64,000 nucleotides of DNA, taken from positions 18,288,001-18,352,000 of the forward strand of contig OZ005610.1 of the NCBI GenBank assembly GCA_963930655.1, in the 5' to 3' direction. The stretch comes from Myrica gale. Its lineage: Eukaryota > Streptophyta > Magnoliopsida > Fagales > Myricaceae. A program made the position numbers and the translations under genes. This document shows positions 1-11,249 of the stretch, one piece after another. Numbering within the stretch: position 1 is the first letter of the stretch; every line of letters starts with the position of its first letter. Under the pieces are notes generated by a model. That model was not told the origin of the DNA. It made no database searches and was given only the letters and a program-made list of their open reading frames with translations.

Positions 1-464
1 CGTAGGAAATCATCGTTCCATCGCTTAAATAAGTGACCGATCATCCAATTAAAACGATCGATTGAGTAGACAAACAAGACGGATCAGTAGTCCTGAGACT
101 CCCGATCATTAATATTTATCGATTGATCACCATTATGTTCTTGATCGATCGTCATAAACTCTGCGATCTATCGTTATCATCTTCTGATCAATCATTTCCA
201 AACAAAAACAGCACGACCACTTCGGTTTCAACGACCGATCGGTGAATTTACCAATAGATCATGGTATTTAGTGATGAAAAAAGTTTGTCACTATAAACTT
301 TTCGTGACAAAATTCGGGTTTCATACACGAAATACATTTTGGTGACGCTCTTATGCTGACGAACCTCGTGAGGAAAAATTTTTGTCACTAAATCTTTTAT
401 TGACAAAATTTAGACTTTTAGTGACGAAAAATTTCTTCACTAAAATCCATTTTTTTTTGTAGTG
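1..464. mobile_element. CACTA transposon, right-hand terminal region (truncated by window edge)
   Basis: Positions 451-464 read as a T-run followed by GTAGTG, the inverse of the CACTAC-A-run end typical of En/Spm (CACTA) transposons. The preceding 200 bases carry repeated short motifs of the TTTAGTGAC / GTCACTAAA type in both orientations, as expected of a subterminal repeat region. No transposase is visible; the rest of the element would lie upstream of the window. Immediately outside the end lies an LTR fragment, so the element appears to have inserted into that LTR. Confidence 0.6.
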
Positions 465-592
465 CATGCATCTTCAATCTTCTTGTCATTGGCTCTATAA
501 TAGAAATATCTTTCTCTTTGATGATGCCCATTTTGTAAACTCAAGCCATTTATTGAAATCATCAGAATATCGATTGTGAACAAAACCCAACA
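465..592 (-). mobile_element. SIRE-type Copia LTR fragment (fossil)
   Basis: This stretch closely resembles 26140-26278, where the same sequence forms the 5' start of a SIRE-type LTR read on the minus strand (start TGTTGG). Here only about 128 bp of the LTR remain, ending at 592, with the CACTA end on the other side. It is an old, cut-down remnant. Confidence 0.55.
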
Positions 593-604
593 AGAGACGT
601 ACTA

Positions 605-1052
605 ATATTTTAAGTATTTTATATTAATTTACTATGGATGTTAAACAATTTTTGTATTGTGTTTTTGATTGAGGTGTCTGCTTCCAATATCAGAGCGTTT
701 CAATCTTTTTGCTTCGGGCTTCAAGATTCCATATGAAACGATCGTCCTGGTTCATAATTATAACTAATTTGGCTTCATTGTCAGGAAATATTCTTTATGT
801 CAATTCCAAATTGTATTGAAAATCAAATTTGGTAATAAAACGATTCCAAAATATAAATCTTGTTGTTTATTTCGAATAATAATAATTATTTTTGTTATTT
901 CATCTTTTTAGATTAAAAAAAGACATGACTCTTATTCCCAAACAAGGGCCAAAAACATAGAGAAAGTGACATTCGATAAAAAAAATTATGGAATCAGTCA
1001 CCGGTAAAAGAGTTGAAATGAAGAGCTATCATATCATGATCAAATGAAAAAC
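605..1052 (+). repeat. Left arm of long inverted repeat around the EG45 gene
   Basis: Sequence from about 605 reappears as its reverse complement at about 3993-4487 (shared landmarks are a TTAAGTATTTT start, the stretch around 690-760, and the TATCATGATCAAATG block near 1030). The arm is interrupted at 1053 by a solo LTR and resumes at 1911-1927. Arms of this length around a gene suggest a MULE-like element or an inverted duplication. A clean target duplication could not be set at the outer ends, so the class is not fixed. Confidence 0.7.
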
Positions 1053-1905
1053 TGATACAGGTGTGGTCAGCATAAAAGGTCGAGATTGAAATTAAAATAT
1101 GAGATGATTTAGAAAGGGTTTATGTTCGAGTTATGGCTTGTTGGAAAGCTCTACGAGGCTAGTTTCCAACGCATCAAACGGCGTACAATGTAGAGTTTTC
1201 TAGACGAAGTTATGATGAAATTACTCCAAGGAGGGCAGACTGGCAGTTCAATTCGAGGAGTTACGACTTTTAGATGAATTTGCTAGTTTTAGGTTGTTCT
1301 TTTGGATTTTCAAAGTGTCTTTTCATTTCCCTAAAAGTCTTTTATGTTTCCTACGTCTTAATTAATATTTTGGAAGATGTATTATCATTTACTCTCGCTT
1401 GGAAGGTTGTTCCAAAGCTATGCTATTTATACTCCTCTCTTGTTGTGGAATAGACATCCGGATTTTGAGTGTTTATACAACTGGAGCCTTAGGCTATTTT
1501 GAAGAAGAATTTCTTCTACAAACTCTTATCGTTCTGTGGATTCCGATAGGTGGCGAGTTCAACTCTTATCCTTTGGTGGATTCTAATAGGTGGCGAGTTC
1601 TTGCTCTGTATCCCGTGTTGGATTACATTGGTGGTGATTTCTGTATCCCTTTGTGTTCTACGTGGGTGGTGAGCTTATCTATCTAAGTGTGTGAGTTAGA
1701 GTGTGTTTCCGAGATACCTACACACTTTCCCGACCTTGTCACAAGTATCCCGTGGTCCCCATTATCTAGCCGAGGTATTTCTCTATCTCGGGTTATCACT
1801 TCCCGAGGTCCTCAGTACTATTTTCGAGGTGTTCAATTACTTCATCCAACCGTTCCGAGGTGCTCACGAGGTGTCCCGTACTTTCCCGGGTTAATCCTGG
1901 TATCA
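1053..1905. mobile_element. Solo LTR with 5-bp target-site duplication (fossil)
   Basis: The element starts TGATACAGG and ends CCTGGTATCA, giving the TG...CA termini and short inverted ends of an LTR. It is flanked by a perfect 5-bp duplication, AAAAC, at 1048-1052 and 1906-1910. The related segment near 12640 reads straight through this point (GAAAAACTCTAGCC) with no insertion, so it acts as a paralogous empty site. Length is 853 bp and no internal retroelement sequence is present, so this is a solo LTR. Lineage (Copia or Gypsy) was not resolved. A TATAAATA-like box is present on the minus strand near 1425. Confidence 0.85.
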
Positions 1906-1910
1906 AAAAC

Positions 1911-2605
1911 TCTAGCCAACAATGCCCTTTTAATTTATAAAGCATGCTAAAATGGAAGCTATATATGACGCCAATACACTACAAGAAATTCAAGCTAGAA
2001 CCACCGGCTTTTTCCGTTTCGTCACTAAACATTCAGGTTTTAGTGACCAAATTCTTGTACTGGTCACTAAAGGTAAAAATTCAGTGTCCCCTTATTACTA
2101 CCGTTACTAAAAGTAACAAGCTATTATTACGAAAAGTTAAAAATCAAATCGACTTTCGCGGTTATCAATTAGCGCTAAGGCTTATTGCTCCCGCAACTAT
2201 TGCCTTCTGTCAAATTCTTGTCCTTGCTAGCCACCTTACTTCTTGTTGCTCTTCTCCCCTTTTTCTTTCTTTCTCTCTCTCTTTCTTCTTTCTTTCTAGT
2301 TCATTGCATTGCCCGTGTGATTTTGAGACCTATCTGTGATTGTAACAATACGAAGATTTTGAGACCTATCGTTAATTTGTGATTGGATCGGTGGTCTTTT
2401 ACTGAAGCTGGGACTGGGATTATTGGGATTATTGGGGAACTGCAATTGGGCGCACCCACTTTAAAATATAAAATTGAATATGAAGTAACATAGAGACATT
2501 ATGATCAGTATAAGAAAGAGCAGAAAATTAAGGCAGTGTGGCCTCTGAAGGCGTATGTCCATTATGGATACATATACTCTAAAAACATAAGGTGGCATCT
2601 GTGGA
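1911..2605. other. Spacer between solo LTR and EG45 gene
   Basis: Apart from the last bases of the inverted-repeat arm (1911-1927), this holds no gene. At 1977 there is a CACTACAAGAAATTC sequence, the typical CACTA end motif, followed by TTTAGTGACC / GGTCACTAAA subterminal-like motifs. About 51 bp around it are missing from the second copy near 12705. A pyrimidine-rich run lies at about 2250-2300. The segment 1920-2420 is shared with 12655-13095. Confidence 0.5.
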
Positions 2606-2613
2606 TATAATTT

Positions 2614-3675
2614 TTAGAGCTCCTCGTACTCAATCTTGACTACTCCCGCATCCAAATTGGCAATAAAAGAAAAAGCTTCTTTCGAAAGATTAAGAGTTTC
2701 GAGACAGTCTTGACAATAATCAACAATTTTAACCCGAATTTTGCCAGCCATTTCGCCAGCCAGCTGCTTGCAAGGATGTGGTGCAAGATTCGTGGCTCCG
2801 ATGCATCTGACGGTATATTCTTTGCCACATGGTTTCTTATTCTCCCAAATGTAGTTGCTTGCTGCGGCTGAGAACATAATAGATTTGTTCCGTCCACACG
2901 CATTAGCTGCCAAGGGAAAATGGTAAACAAATTTTTTTAGGGTTTGGACGTAATTAAATTGTGAAAGTAAATGAAGATTGACGAGGGCATGATTCTCTCC
3001 CTCTTACCTAATTTATTATTAATTAAGACCGAATCCCCACACATCAATTAAAAATAGGAAGACAATTAGAAATAAATAAATCATGCAAAAGCTTTGATTG
3101 TGGGTCCCATAGCTAAGAGTACTAGAACAAAAGAACAAACATATCGTATAATAATATAACGAGCATATCTGTATGAAGCACAAGATCAACCTACATCCAT
3201 GAGCAAATATTGCAAGCACATAGAAAACTTGAAAGTCTAACAAGAAAGAAAATGATCATATGCTGTTGAAAAATCTCTTGGGCTTATGGCATATATATAC
3301 ACGGAATTAAAATTAAAGGAGGTGAAATAGAATGAAAATCTGTACAACTATATATTGTTCTTTAATAAAAGACAAATATACATGTAGAGGTAATTTGTGC
3401 ACACGTTCATAAATATTATATATATATATATATATATATATTGCCAAACAACTATTAAACTCTCAAAGTTGTTTGTCATCATCTATTGTGTATTAATACA
3501 AAACTTCACAATCTTAATATAGTATTATTTTAATTCAAAATCAGAAAAGATGTATTTACTCACGGAAATAAGGAGGTAGATAAAAGCTGGCGGTTCCAGT
3601 AGCTGCATATGCAACGGAGACTGAGCATACGATCACCATAATCATCATTACGGAGAACTGCATATCAACTCTCAT
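2614..3675 (-). CDS. EG45-like domain-containing protein (plant natriuretic peptide-like), two exons
   Basis: Join of 3675-3564 (exon 1) and 2906-2614 (exon 2), 405 bp, 134 aa. The exon 1 donor is C|GTGAGT and the exon 2 acceptor is TTGGCAG|CT; the split codon gives YFPNACG. Residues 1-24 are a hydrophobic signal peptide ending AYA. The rest is one double-psi beta-barrel EG45 domain with GTASFYLPPY, the SAAASNYIW helix, CGKEYTVRCIGATN, IVDYCQDC and LSKEAF..IA..DAG. Cysteines lie at 41, 64, 72, 83, 102 and 105. Length is normal for the family. Family members are small apoplastic proteins related to expansin domain 1 and the immunoreactive plant natriuretic peptides, linked to ion and water balance; they lack expansin domain 2. 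The intron (2907-3563) carries a (TA)n run near 3418-3441. A TATA box lies about 85 bp upstream. The gene sits inside a long inverted repeat and has a broken copy at 13186. The reading frame looks intact. Confidence 0.88.
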
Positions 3676-3756
3676 ATTTTCTGTTCTCCGAAGTACCTAA
3701 AGACTACTGTAGAAGGTAATGCTACTAATTTGTTAAGCCTAAAGTAAATGGACTCC

Positions 3757-3768
3757 CTCTATTTATAG
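3757..3768 (-). promoter_or_regulatory. TATA box of the EG45 gene
   Basis: On the minus strand the sequence reads CTCTATAAATAGAGG, a canonical plant TATA box, about 85 bp upstream of the ATG at 3675. The same box is kept in the truncated copy near 13383. Confidence 0.75.
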
Positions 3769-3992
3769 AGTTCAGGATGCTTATAAGCCAATATCATGAC
3801 ATGATCCAACTCTTCGATGGTCTGTGGTGGCGAATAAGAATTTAGTTATACATTTTGATTCGTAACAAGTAGTATTAAAAATTTCTCCGAAAAACAATAT
3901 TAATATATATTAAAAATTAAGTTATACATTTTTCAAAGGAATTAGCTTTTGGTTAATGGAAAAGACTACCTAGCTGTAATTAAAGGTGACCT

Positions 3993-4487
3993 TAAGGCAC
4001 TGCAGGCTAAAGTTTTCCATTTCATCATGATATGTAGCTCTTTCATGTCCACTCTTTTACCAGTGACTGATTCCTTTTGTTGTCACTTTCTCAATCTTTT
4101 TTTTTTCTTTTTCTTTTTACAGTTTTTGGCCCATGGTTGGGAATAAGAGTCATGTTTTGTTCTAATCTAAAAAGTTGACCTAACAAAAAGAATTATCCTC
4201 AACATTAAGATATATATGGGGCACCTGATGGCTCGAATCGTTTTATTACCTAATTTGATTTTAAATATAATTTGCTATAATTGACATAAAGAATATTTCT
4301 TGACGAAGAAGCCAAATTAGTTATAATTATGAACCGGGAGATCGTTTCATATAAAATCTTAAAGCCCAAAGCAAAAAGATTGAAATGTTCCGATAGTACT
4401 CGAAGCAGACACCTCAAGATCAAATGATGAACACAATACAAAAATTGTTTAACATCCACAGAAAATTAATATAAAAATACTTAATGA
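3993..4487 (-). repeat. Right arm of long inverted repeat around the EG45 gene
   Basis: Reverse complement of about 605-1052 plus 1911-1927. It diverges by scattered substitutions and small indels, including a T-run near 4098-4118, so the arms are not recent. The arm ends with GCCTGCAGTGCC on the minus strand, which matches the 12650 copy and shows that this belonged to the original arm. Confidence 0.7.
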
Positions 4488-5410
4488 TTCACCCAAATAA
4501 TTCGAGTATAAATATCTACCTTCAACATGTCTCTCTAGACCGAACTACACGAAGTCATTCATCTCTCCCTTTCACTCTCTCTACTTCAATATTGCTCTAA
4601 TTTAATATTTTCAACATGGAATTAGAGCCACAATTTTTGGGACCGAAAAATCACAGTAGCAAAAAAATGACTCATGATTTTTTGGGATAGAATCTTTCCG
4701 TCCCAAGAGAGGAGTAGTTTTAGGTACAAATTCGTTTGTCACGATATTTCAGTTCGAACATCAAAATAACCATTCAGACGAATAGGTATGGTTTTCCACC
4801 TGTTCGAACGAATTAATACACATTTAATACCAATTTCCTTAAAGATTCGAAGATCACAGTGGGATGTTGATCTTTGAAAACAAGCAGCCCAACCGTGCTG
4901 CTTCCTTCGAATTCTCGTGCACAGTTCTTGAAACAGAGTTTCTAGAGAAATAAGAAGCAAAGAGAGGAACAATTCTCACTTAGTGTTTTTTTCTCTCTTA
5001 AATGGAGTTTTGAGTTTATATAATGGTTCACTCCAAAGTTCAACTGTGCTTGTGCGTGGGATCCTTAGGGATCTGAAATCTCGGCCATTGGATCATCATG
5101 AAAAATTCTTTTCATTAATTCTCATAATTTGTATTCTGAATTTACGAGCTTCTACAAATTGTGATCATGTCCATTAACATATCATAACTGACCTCGAGAC
5201 AGTGAGATTTTGTTCATGAAATCCCTGCAGCTAACAATTATTTCTTTATTTGTCCTTTCACCATACTATATTTCACAAGAGACAATAGGATCAGAATAAT
5301 ATCACTTTTTAAATCCCTAACTCATATAATTTTTAATTCACAGTCTCTAACCCGTTGGATTCTAAAAAACTTTCCAAAACAGTTTAACAAATAAATAAAT
5401 ATTATATAAA
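4488..5410. other. Intergenic spacer without a recognisable gene
   Basis: No open reading frame with a recognisable domain. Around 4735-4860 there are GTTCGAAC / ATTCAGACG-type words like those in the subterminal regions of the CACTA elements at 13992 and 56916, so this may be a piece of such an element. The remainder (4980-5410) is AT-rich and unassigned. Confidence 0.4.
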
Positions 5411-5727
5411 TATATTAATGGGGAAAATTTACTTTGCACTACTGAACTTTCAGGTCATTTCTAAGTTGCACCCACTTTTATTGATTTCGTTAGATTTGTA
5501 CTTCAAAGTTCATGTTTATGTCGATTTCAACCTTGGACCTCAAATTGCCGTTACTTCTCACGGCAAATCAACCACGTGATGTCCACGTGAGAACTTACCG
5601 TTCTCATTTCCCGTTTTACCCTTTATTGAACGTATACCTTGAACATTTCCCTTACCTTTGCACCATATCTGCGGCTGGAAAAGGCAAGAAGGAAAAGCAA
5701 CAACCTATTACCCACCTCCTGGTGAAC

Positions 5728-6375
5728 CTCTTGTCGCTGGCCGTCCCAAATTTGACCTTCTTGGACCTCCGGTTTAACAACTTGGTAGGCACGGTTCCTC
5801 CTGGAGTGTTCAACCTAGACGTGGATGTGATCTTCATCAACAACAACCAATTTGAGCAAAATCTTCCCGCTAATCTTGGCTCTACACTAGCCCTTTATCT
5901 CACATTCGCCAACAACATGTTCACGGGGCCAATCCCACCAACCATTGGCACTGGCAACAAATCAAAAAATCTCCTTGAGGTGCTCTTCTTGAACAACCGG
6001 CTTATAGGGTGCTTGCCCTATGAGATTAGCCTGCTGAAGAGCGCCGCTGTTTTCGATGTGAGCATCAACAAGTTGACGGGACCAATTCCCCACTCATTTT
6101 AGTGCCTGGAGAAAATACAGATTGTCAACCTGGCTCGGAACCAATCTTCAAGCTTCCTAACCTTGATAAATTCACTTTATCATTCAACTACTTCACCCAG
6201 GTTGGCCCCAAATGTAGGAAGTTGATTAAAAATAAGGTTCTCGATGTCAAAATGAATTGCATTATAGACCTTCCAGGAAAGAGATCGAAGGCTGACTGCG
6301 CTGCGTTCTACTCCGAGGCCAAGTACCACACCTTTCCCAACGAGAAGTCATTAACACAAATTCCTTGCAAGAATA
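5728..6375 (+). pseudogene. Captured fragment of an LRR extensin-like protein (At4g06744 family)
   Basis: Translation gives LRR signatures typical of this secreted LRR family: LTFLDLRFNNL, VDVIFINNNQFEQNLP, LGSTLALYLTFANN, LLEVLFLNNRLIGCLPYEI and FDVSINKLTGPIPHSF, then in another frame LSFNYFTQVGP, CRKLIKNKVLDVKMNCI and DLPGKRSKADCAAF. The frame is broken near 6102 by a stop where the family has a Gly-Cys-Leu continuation, followed by a frameshift, and the N-terminal signal and first repeats are missing. It lies inside the Pack-MULE and continues directly from the left TIR, so it is a captured gene piece rather than a resident gene. A spurious upstream ATG at 5512 lies within the TIR. Confidence 0.85.
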
Positions 6376-6518
6376 CTTATTATTCAGATCCCCTTGGCGC
6401 GTCCAATGACCAAGCAACGGTTGCAGCCCCTCCACCACTATATTTTTCGCCATGTCCTTTCTGTTAATTGCAGTATCCAAGTTTACGAATAATCATTGTC
6501 TCCTAATTTATGAGAGCG

Positions 6519-6839
6519 TCATGCAGTTGGAAATCGAAGAAGTCCCACCATGGCGTAGTTGAGCTTGAGAGCCTCGTAATTGGCTTTGAGGACGCCATAA
6601 TCTCTCTCCAATTGCTTTGTTTTCCACCGGGCTCCACGGTTTTGGAACCAAACAGCAACCTGTCTAGGTTGCAAGCCGAGTTCTTGTGCAAGCTTCACTT
6701 TTCTCTCAGGTTTGAGCTTCTTTTCGACCTCAAAGTACATCTCCAAGGCCTTGACTTGGTCAAAGCTTAATCGACACTTCTTCTCGGCTATGTGGCCAGA
6801 TTCTTCGACACATCCTTCTTCGTCTAAGCCGTCCAACAT
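6519..6839 (-). pseudogene. Captured fragment of an HD-Zip class I homeobox gene
   Basis: An ORF of 106 aa starts with [10 protein letters not shown] and contains the homeodomain (residues about 19-74: [46 protein letters not shown]) and the start of the leucine zipper ([22 protein letters not shown]) before unrelated sequence. HD-Zip I proteins bind pseudopalindromic CAATNATTG sites as dimers through the zipper. Here the zipper is cut short, and Gly69 replaces the conserved Arg of WFQNRRARWK in the recognition helix. A working DNA-binding dimer is therefore unlikely. It lies inside the Pack-MULE, antisense to the LRR fragment. Confidence 0.85.
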
Positions 6840-7217
6840 GGACTGGAATTCCCTACTTTAGACATGGTTGTTTCCTGGAAAAACAACATAACGAATTTGA
6901 AGCATATTGTTTTCGATGATTTGCGAGATACCATTGATCATTTGAAAGAGAAACAATTCAGAGACAAGAAAAAACACATGGCTATGTCCGAAATATCAAA
7001 AGTCAGAAATACAAAATTGAAACACATGGCTCCCGACTCTTCAATGCTTGCAACATATACGTCTTCCCTTCTCGCGCAACAATAATGGTTGCCTGCAAAA
7101 ATAACAATAGCACCACCCATAGCCTATCGAAACTCCTGAACAAGTTCCAAAATGACCTCTGTTCCAGTCTTCCACACTCGAGACGTAGAGTTTGACTTCT
7201 GTGTCCAAAATGAGGAT

Positions 7218-7310
7218 CTGGGCATTGGCGAGGTGGAGGACGAGGTGCTCTCGCTGGTTTCGGATGTTGTCCTTTTGGAAGCCGAAGAAGAGGGCCAACC
7301 AGTCGAGGAG
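7218..7310 (-). pseudogene. Captured fragment of a callose synthase (glucan synthase-like)
   Basis: The minus-strand translation contains LLDWLALFFGFQKDN followed by IRNQREHLVLHLANAQ, the highly conserved cytosolic N-terminal block of plant callose synthases (family consensus roughly LDWL..MFGFQKDNVRNQREHLVLHLAN). About 31 residues match; the flanking translation does not. It is a single exon-sized piece at the right end of the Pack-MULE interior. Catalytic and membrane parts of the enzyme are absent. Confidence 0.8.
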
Positions 7311-7599
7311 GGCCAAGTGAGGGGCCAATTATAATTATTAATTACAATATTAATAATTATAGATGTCTATATTTCATTTAAGGGTAAAATGGGAAATGAA
7401 AACTTTAAGTTCTCACGTGACGTACACATGATTGGTTTGCCGTGAGAACAAACGACAATTTAACGTCCAGGGTGGAAATCAAGATAAACATAAAACTTTG
7501 AAGTAGTAATCTAACGAAATCGATAAAAGTGGGTGCAACTTAGAAATGACCACAAAGTTCAGGGATGCAAAGTGAATTTTCCCCTATATTAATTTTTAA

Positions 7600-8470
7600 A
7601 AACATTTTCACAAAATATCTGGCCAGAGATTTGTTTTCGAGTTCAACTCTATACAAATATACTGAATATACTGTCTCACAAAGAGATTATTGCATTCTTT
7701 CTTGAACATTCATACAAACTCATTTATCACGCACAAGACCCCAACAATGTTTGAAATATTTGACCTCGAAAAATCATCACAAAACGACACGGTCAAACCA
7801 TAAGTACACAACAAATAGATCTGCATAAACCTCTCAAGTCTAACAATACCAAAAGCTAATTGTGCAGAATATCATTGTCGCCATCAGTGATCATTTGCGT
7901 AAAGTATTAATATTTGACCTCGTTTAGTGCATGTACTCTGACAGTGCACACACTCGTTTGCTAAGGTCGTCACCTCGATGATAGAGTCCATCAGCCTATT
8001 TAATATAGGCACAACAAGTGTAGACCTACGTAACAGTCTCAGATTAAATATAACTATGTAAAATCTTATGTTACAACATAATATACCCAATAAGTATTAA
8101 ATATACGTGACAACAAAAGAAATAATTATTTCATAATTATTCCAAATAACTAGTTTTGAAGGCATATTTCTACCATCTCCCGCTTGCACTCAAAATCATT
8201 CATACAAGTATCTCATACAAATATAGATTTTAAATGTTTCTCAAACACTTTTGAGTGAGTGATTCAGTGAAAAAGGATTCGCAATGTACTAGGTTGACAC
8301 TACATGAGCCATCACCGCGTCACTCCAATTCACAATACCACATATCCTCTTTCTATGTACTTTGCTCTCAGTGCTGGAGTCAGTAGTGGTATTCTGCTTA
8401 CAACTCTTGCAACTCAATCCACCTTTACCAGTATAAACACACAAATTCAAAATAATTGATCAATTATCAA
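7600..8470 (-). mobile_element. Copia 3' end: LTR fragment plus internal remnant (fossil)
   Basis: On the minus strand a purine-rich tract (AAGCGGGAGA) ends at about 8176 and is followed by an LTR-like start (TGGTAGAAATATGCC) at 8175, a common arrangement at the 3' end of plant Copia elements. The 300 bases before it look like the degraded end of a Copia RNase H region. It is heavily decayed, with no second LTR and no datable pair. Confidence 0.5.
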
Positions 8471-8499
8471 CAATAACTGAACAAGTGTATCTCTGGATA

Positions 8500-11249
8500 T
8501 GTCACACCCCGTGCCAGTACGTACCCCTAGGTTCACCCATAGAGATGTTATACACACAAGCGGGGATTTCGTCACGAATCGATCCTATGAAATATGGATG
8601 TTTGGCTTTGAAAAAGTTTAGCGGAAACGTTTCATTTTAAATAGTATTTTAATTAGAAATTTATTAAGGATGGAAAAATAGGTTTTTTGGAAATTTAATG
8701 AAAAAGCGATATTAAGAGATAATCTTTGGAGTTGAAAATTTTAGGGAGTTAAAGGAAAGGAAGTTAAAAGAAAAGATAATATAATATTGCATGAAGAAAG
8801 AAATGAGATAAGAGAAATTTTTGAAATTATAAATACACAGTTCCACTAAGATCATAGAGTTTCTCTTTTACAAAAATATCATTCTAGAGGAATACAAAAG
8901 TAGAGAGAGAATTCGTACAAAAGCAGAAGCTGACTAAAGCTCTTCGTACTACTACAACCATGAAACTACACTACCAGAACCACAAGCTAACTACACCCAA
9001 ACTAAAACAAAAAGAACGACTACCGATGAGGTCTACTCGTCCTCCGACTTTGTATCGGAGGTCAAATCGATAAACTCGGTCTCTCCGGTACCCTCTAGTG
9101 GCGGAGCGTGGAGGAGGAACTATGTGTAAGAGGGCTGGGTCGAGGTTTACTAGCCCAAATTCCTACACACGAGGGAGTGGAGACATGGGTGGTCCTTTAA
9201 GGTACCAATGGGGCTCGTACCTCACATATACCTGTAGTGGGGTCAATATTCAATATCCAAGATGTAGGGGTCAATATCTAATATCTGCTCGCTCAGGATC
9301 TTCATCTATTGGGTCTGATATCCACAGTGACACATACAAAATATAAAACAAAGAAAATGGGTGAGTCCTACTGACTCAGTAAGGGGAGAAAGGGGACATG
9401 ACATAAAACATAAATAACAGGAACAACCATAGCAATGAGTAATCAATAATGAAGCAATTCTCATAACAACAGAATATTGATGCATGAGCGATGCAATACA
9501 GAAATGATGCATATGTTTTCCAGTCATTTCACTTTATTTCTTTTTTCGGTTTGATAGAGGTGTCCTTACTGCACTTTGTTTAACCCTCAGAGTCAGGGTT
9601 GTATGTCCCTTCTCTCCTCCGAAACTGTCTTGTTCCACCTGCACCAGGACCCGGTTAGGCAGACCTTGTACCACTGCCTAGGGAAACCAAGCATTATCCT
9701 CTCAGTGGTGACTTGTACTATCCCAATGTGAACGGTACTGTCACCCGAACTCAGGACCACCTCTGGATATAGGTTTCATTCCGGTCGAGACAACTTTTCT
9801 CATACCCATGAAATGATGATGCATCACGGCATATCATACGCATCACAGATAAATAATTCACCAAAGACGATCAATGAAATGCATATAGCATATAGCATAT
9901 AGAAATGCAGTTGACATTGGAACAATAAAAGAGAAGAGAAATATTAGTACGTACAAAATACGTACTAATTCTAATTTATTGAACTAAAATCTTATGTTTA
10001 CATTTTATTATGTATCTTATAGACTATTTCTTAGAAATTAACACGTCTAAGTTATTGCCTTTACCTCATTAGGTTTTCTTCTACATTTAGTCACTAATGT
10101 CCAATTATAATGACATTAAACAAATTTTATTTATGAAGTAATAAACTACTTCTTAATTAATTACTTATTAGCTCATTAATTCTTATTGGGCTGGTTTTAT
10201 TCTCACATTAGGCCTCGTGTTTTGGGCCTCATGTGAATTAGTTATGGGCTCTAATTTCTACCCTAATTCCCTTGAATTAAGTCCATACTAATCATAGGCC
10301 TAAAATTTAGACTTGGACGTTTTTACCCCCAATTTTCTCTAAACCAATTTAGCTGAAATTTTTAGGACAAGACCTATAATTACTAAACTTCATTTCTGAA
10401 AAATGTGGTGTATAATATCAAAACATTATCAAAATATAAATCAGTATATTTATATATATAACTACATTAATTTCTTGCTTTTTCCCTCTTCCCAATTTAT
10501 CAATTTTGCATTCCAATCTAACATAAATACATGCACGTAAATTGTATCTAGGCCATTGCATAATCAGCCACAAAAACCCAAGAAAAGTTCATCAATAAAC
10601 ACTGTCGTGACCCTCTTTTTCCTACTCTTCCATCACTTGACAAATTTTCACAACCTTTACTTGCATGCAATGCAAAAATCGTTACATGGTCTTTAAGGAA
10701 AAGCAACATTCTAGAGAAAAGAAAAGCTAACCAAGTTCACATATAAACTTCCTTTCTTCCCTTTGGTGCAACCCGTGACCTACTACGTCTTTATCCCCTT
10801 TGTTATGTTCACATTATAACACTTAAACATCAAGGCAAACACAATTTACTAAAAAAAATGTAAAGAATATCCATTCGGGTACTTTGATTCTATTTGCACC
10901 AAAAAGAGTTCAATATCACATTTTAATCTCATCAACCACATGCATGTCACTAAACCTCAAAATATAACTCTAAAAGTATCAAATATTCCCAACCCGTGAT
11001 CCCCATTCCTCTATCACCGAACAAAACACCATAGAACCCCAAATCAAGACACATACAACACCCTTACCTCCTATAGCTTTAAATGCATGACAAAAGTTAG
11101 GAAAAAGATGAAAACAAAAGCTAAAGGGGACAAAAACTGCAGGCTAACCACGTCACCCTGTTTCCCCTTTTTTTTTCTTCTTTTCCTCCTCCCCTTTCCT
11201 TCGGCTACTCTTCTCTCCTTCGGTTTCTCACTTTATCTCTTGGTTTCTT
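8500..11249. mobile_element. Probable Gypsy-type long LTR / LARD-like debris (fossil)
   Basis: The stretch opens at 8500 with TGTCACACCCCG, a common start of long plant Gypsy LTRs, and has no coding sequence over 2.7 kb. A far end and target duplication were not found, so the limits are approximate and the assignment rests on the start motif and the general look. A pyrimidine-rich tract lies at 11160-11240. Confidence 0.35.

Larger units (their letters stand above)
5420..7584. mobile_element. Pack-MULE with three captured host-gene fragments
   Basis: The element begins GGGGAAAATTTACTTTGC and ends in its inverse (GAATTTTCCCC), with terminal inverted repeats of about 210 bp (5420-5635 and 7370-7584). 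It is flanked by a perfect 9-bp target duplication, TATATTAAT, at 5411-5419 and 7585-7593. Long TIRs plus a 9-bp duplication are diagnostic of Mutator-like elements. No MULE transposase is present. The inside carries parts of an At4g06744-type LRR protein (plus strand), an HD-Zip I homeobox gene (minus) and a callose synthase (minus). This makes it a non-autonomous, gene-capturing Pack-MULE of 2165 bp that would need a transposase supplied from elsewhere. Confidence 0.9.
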
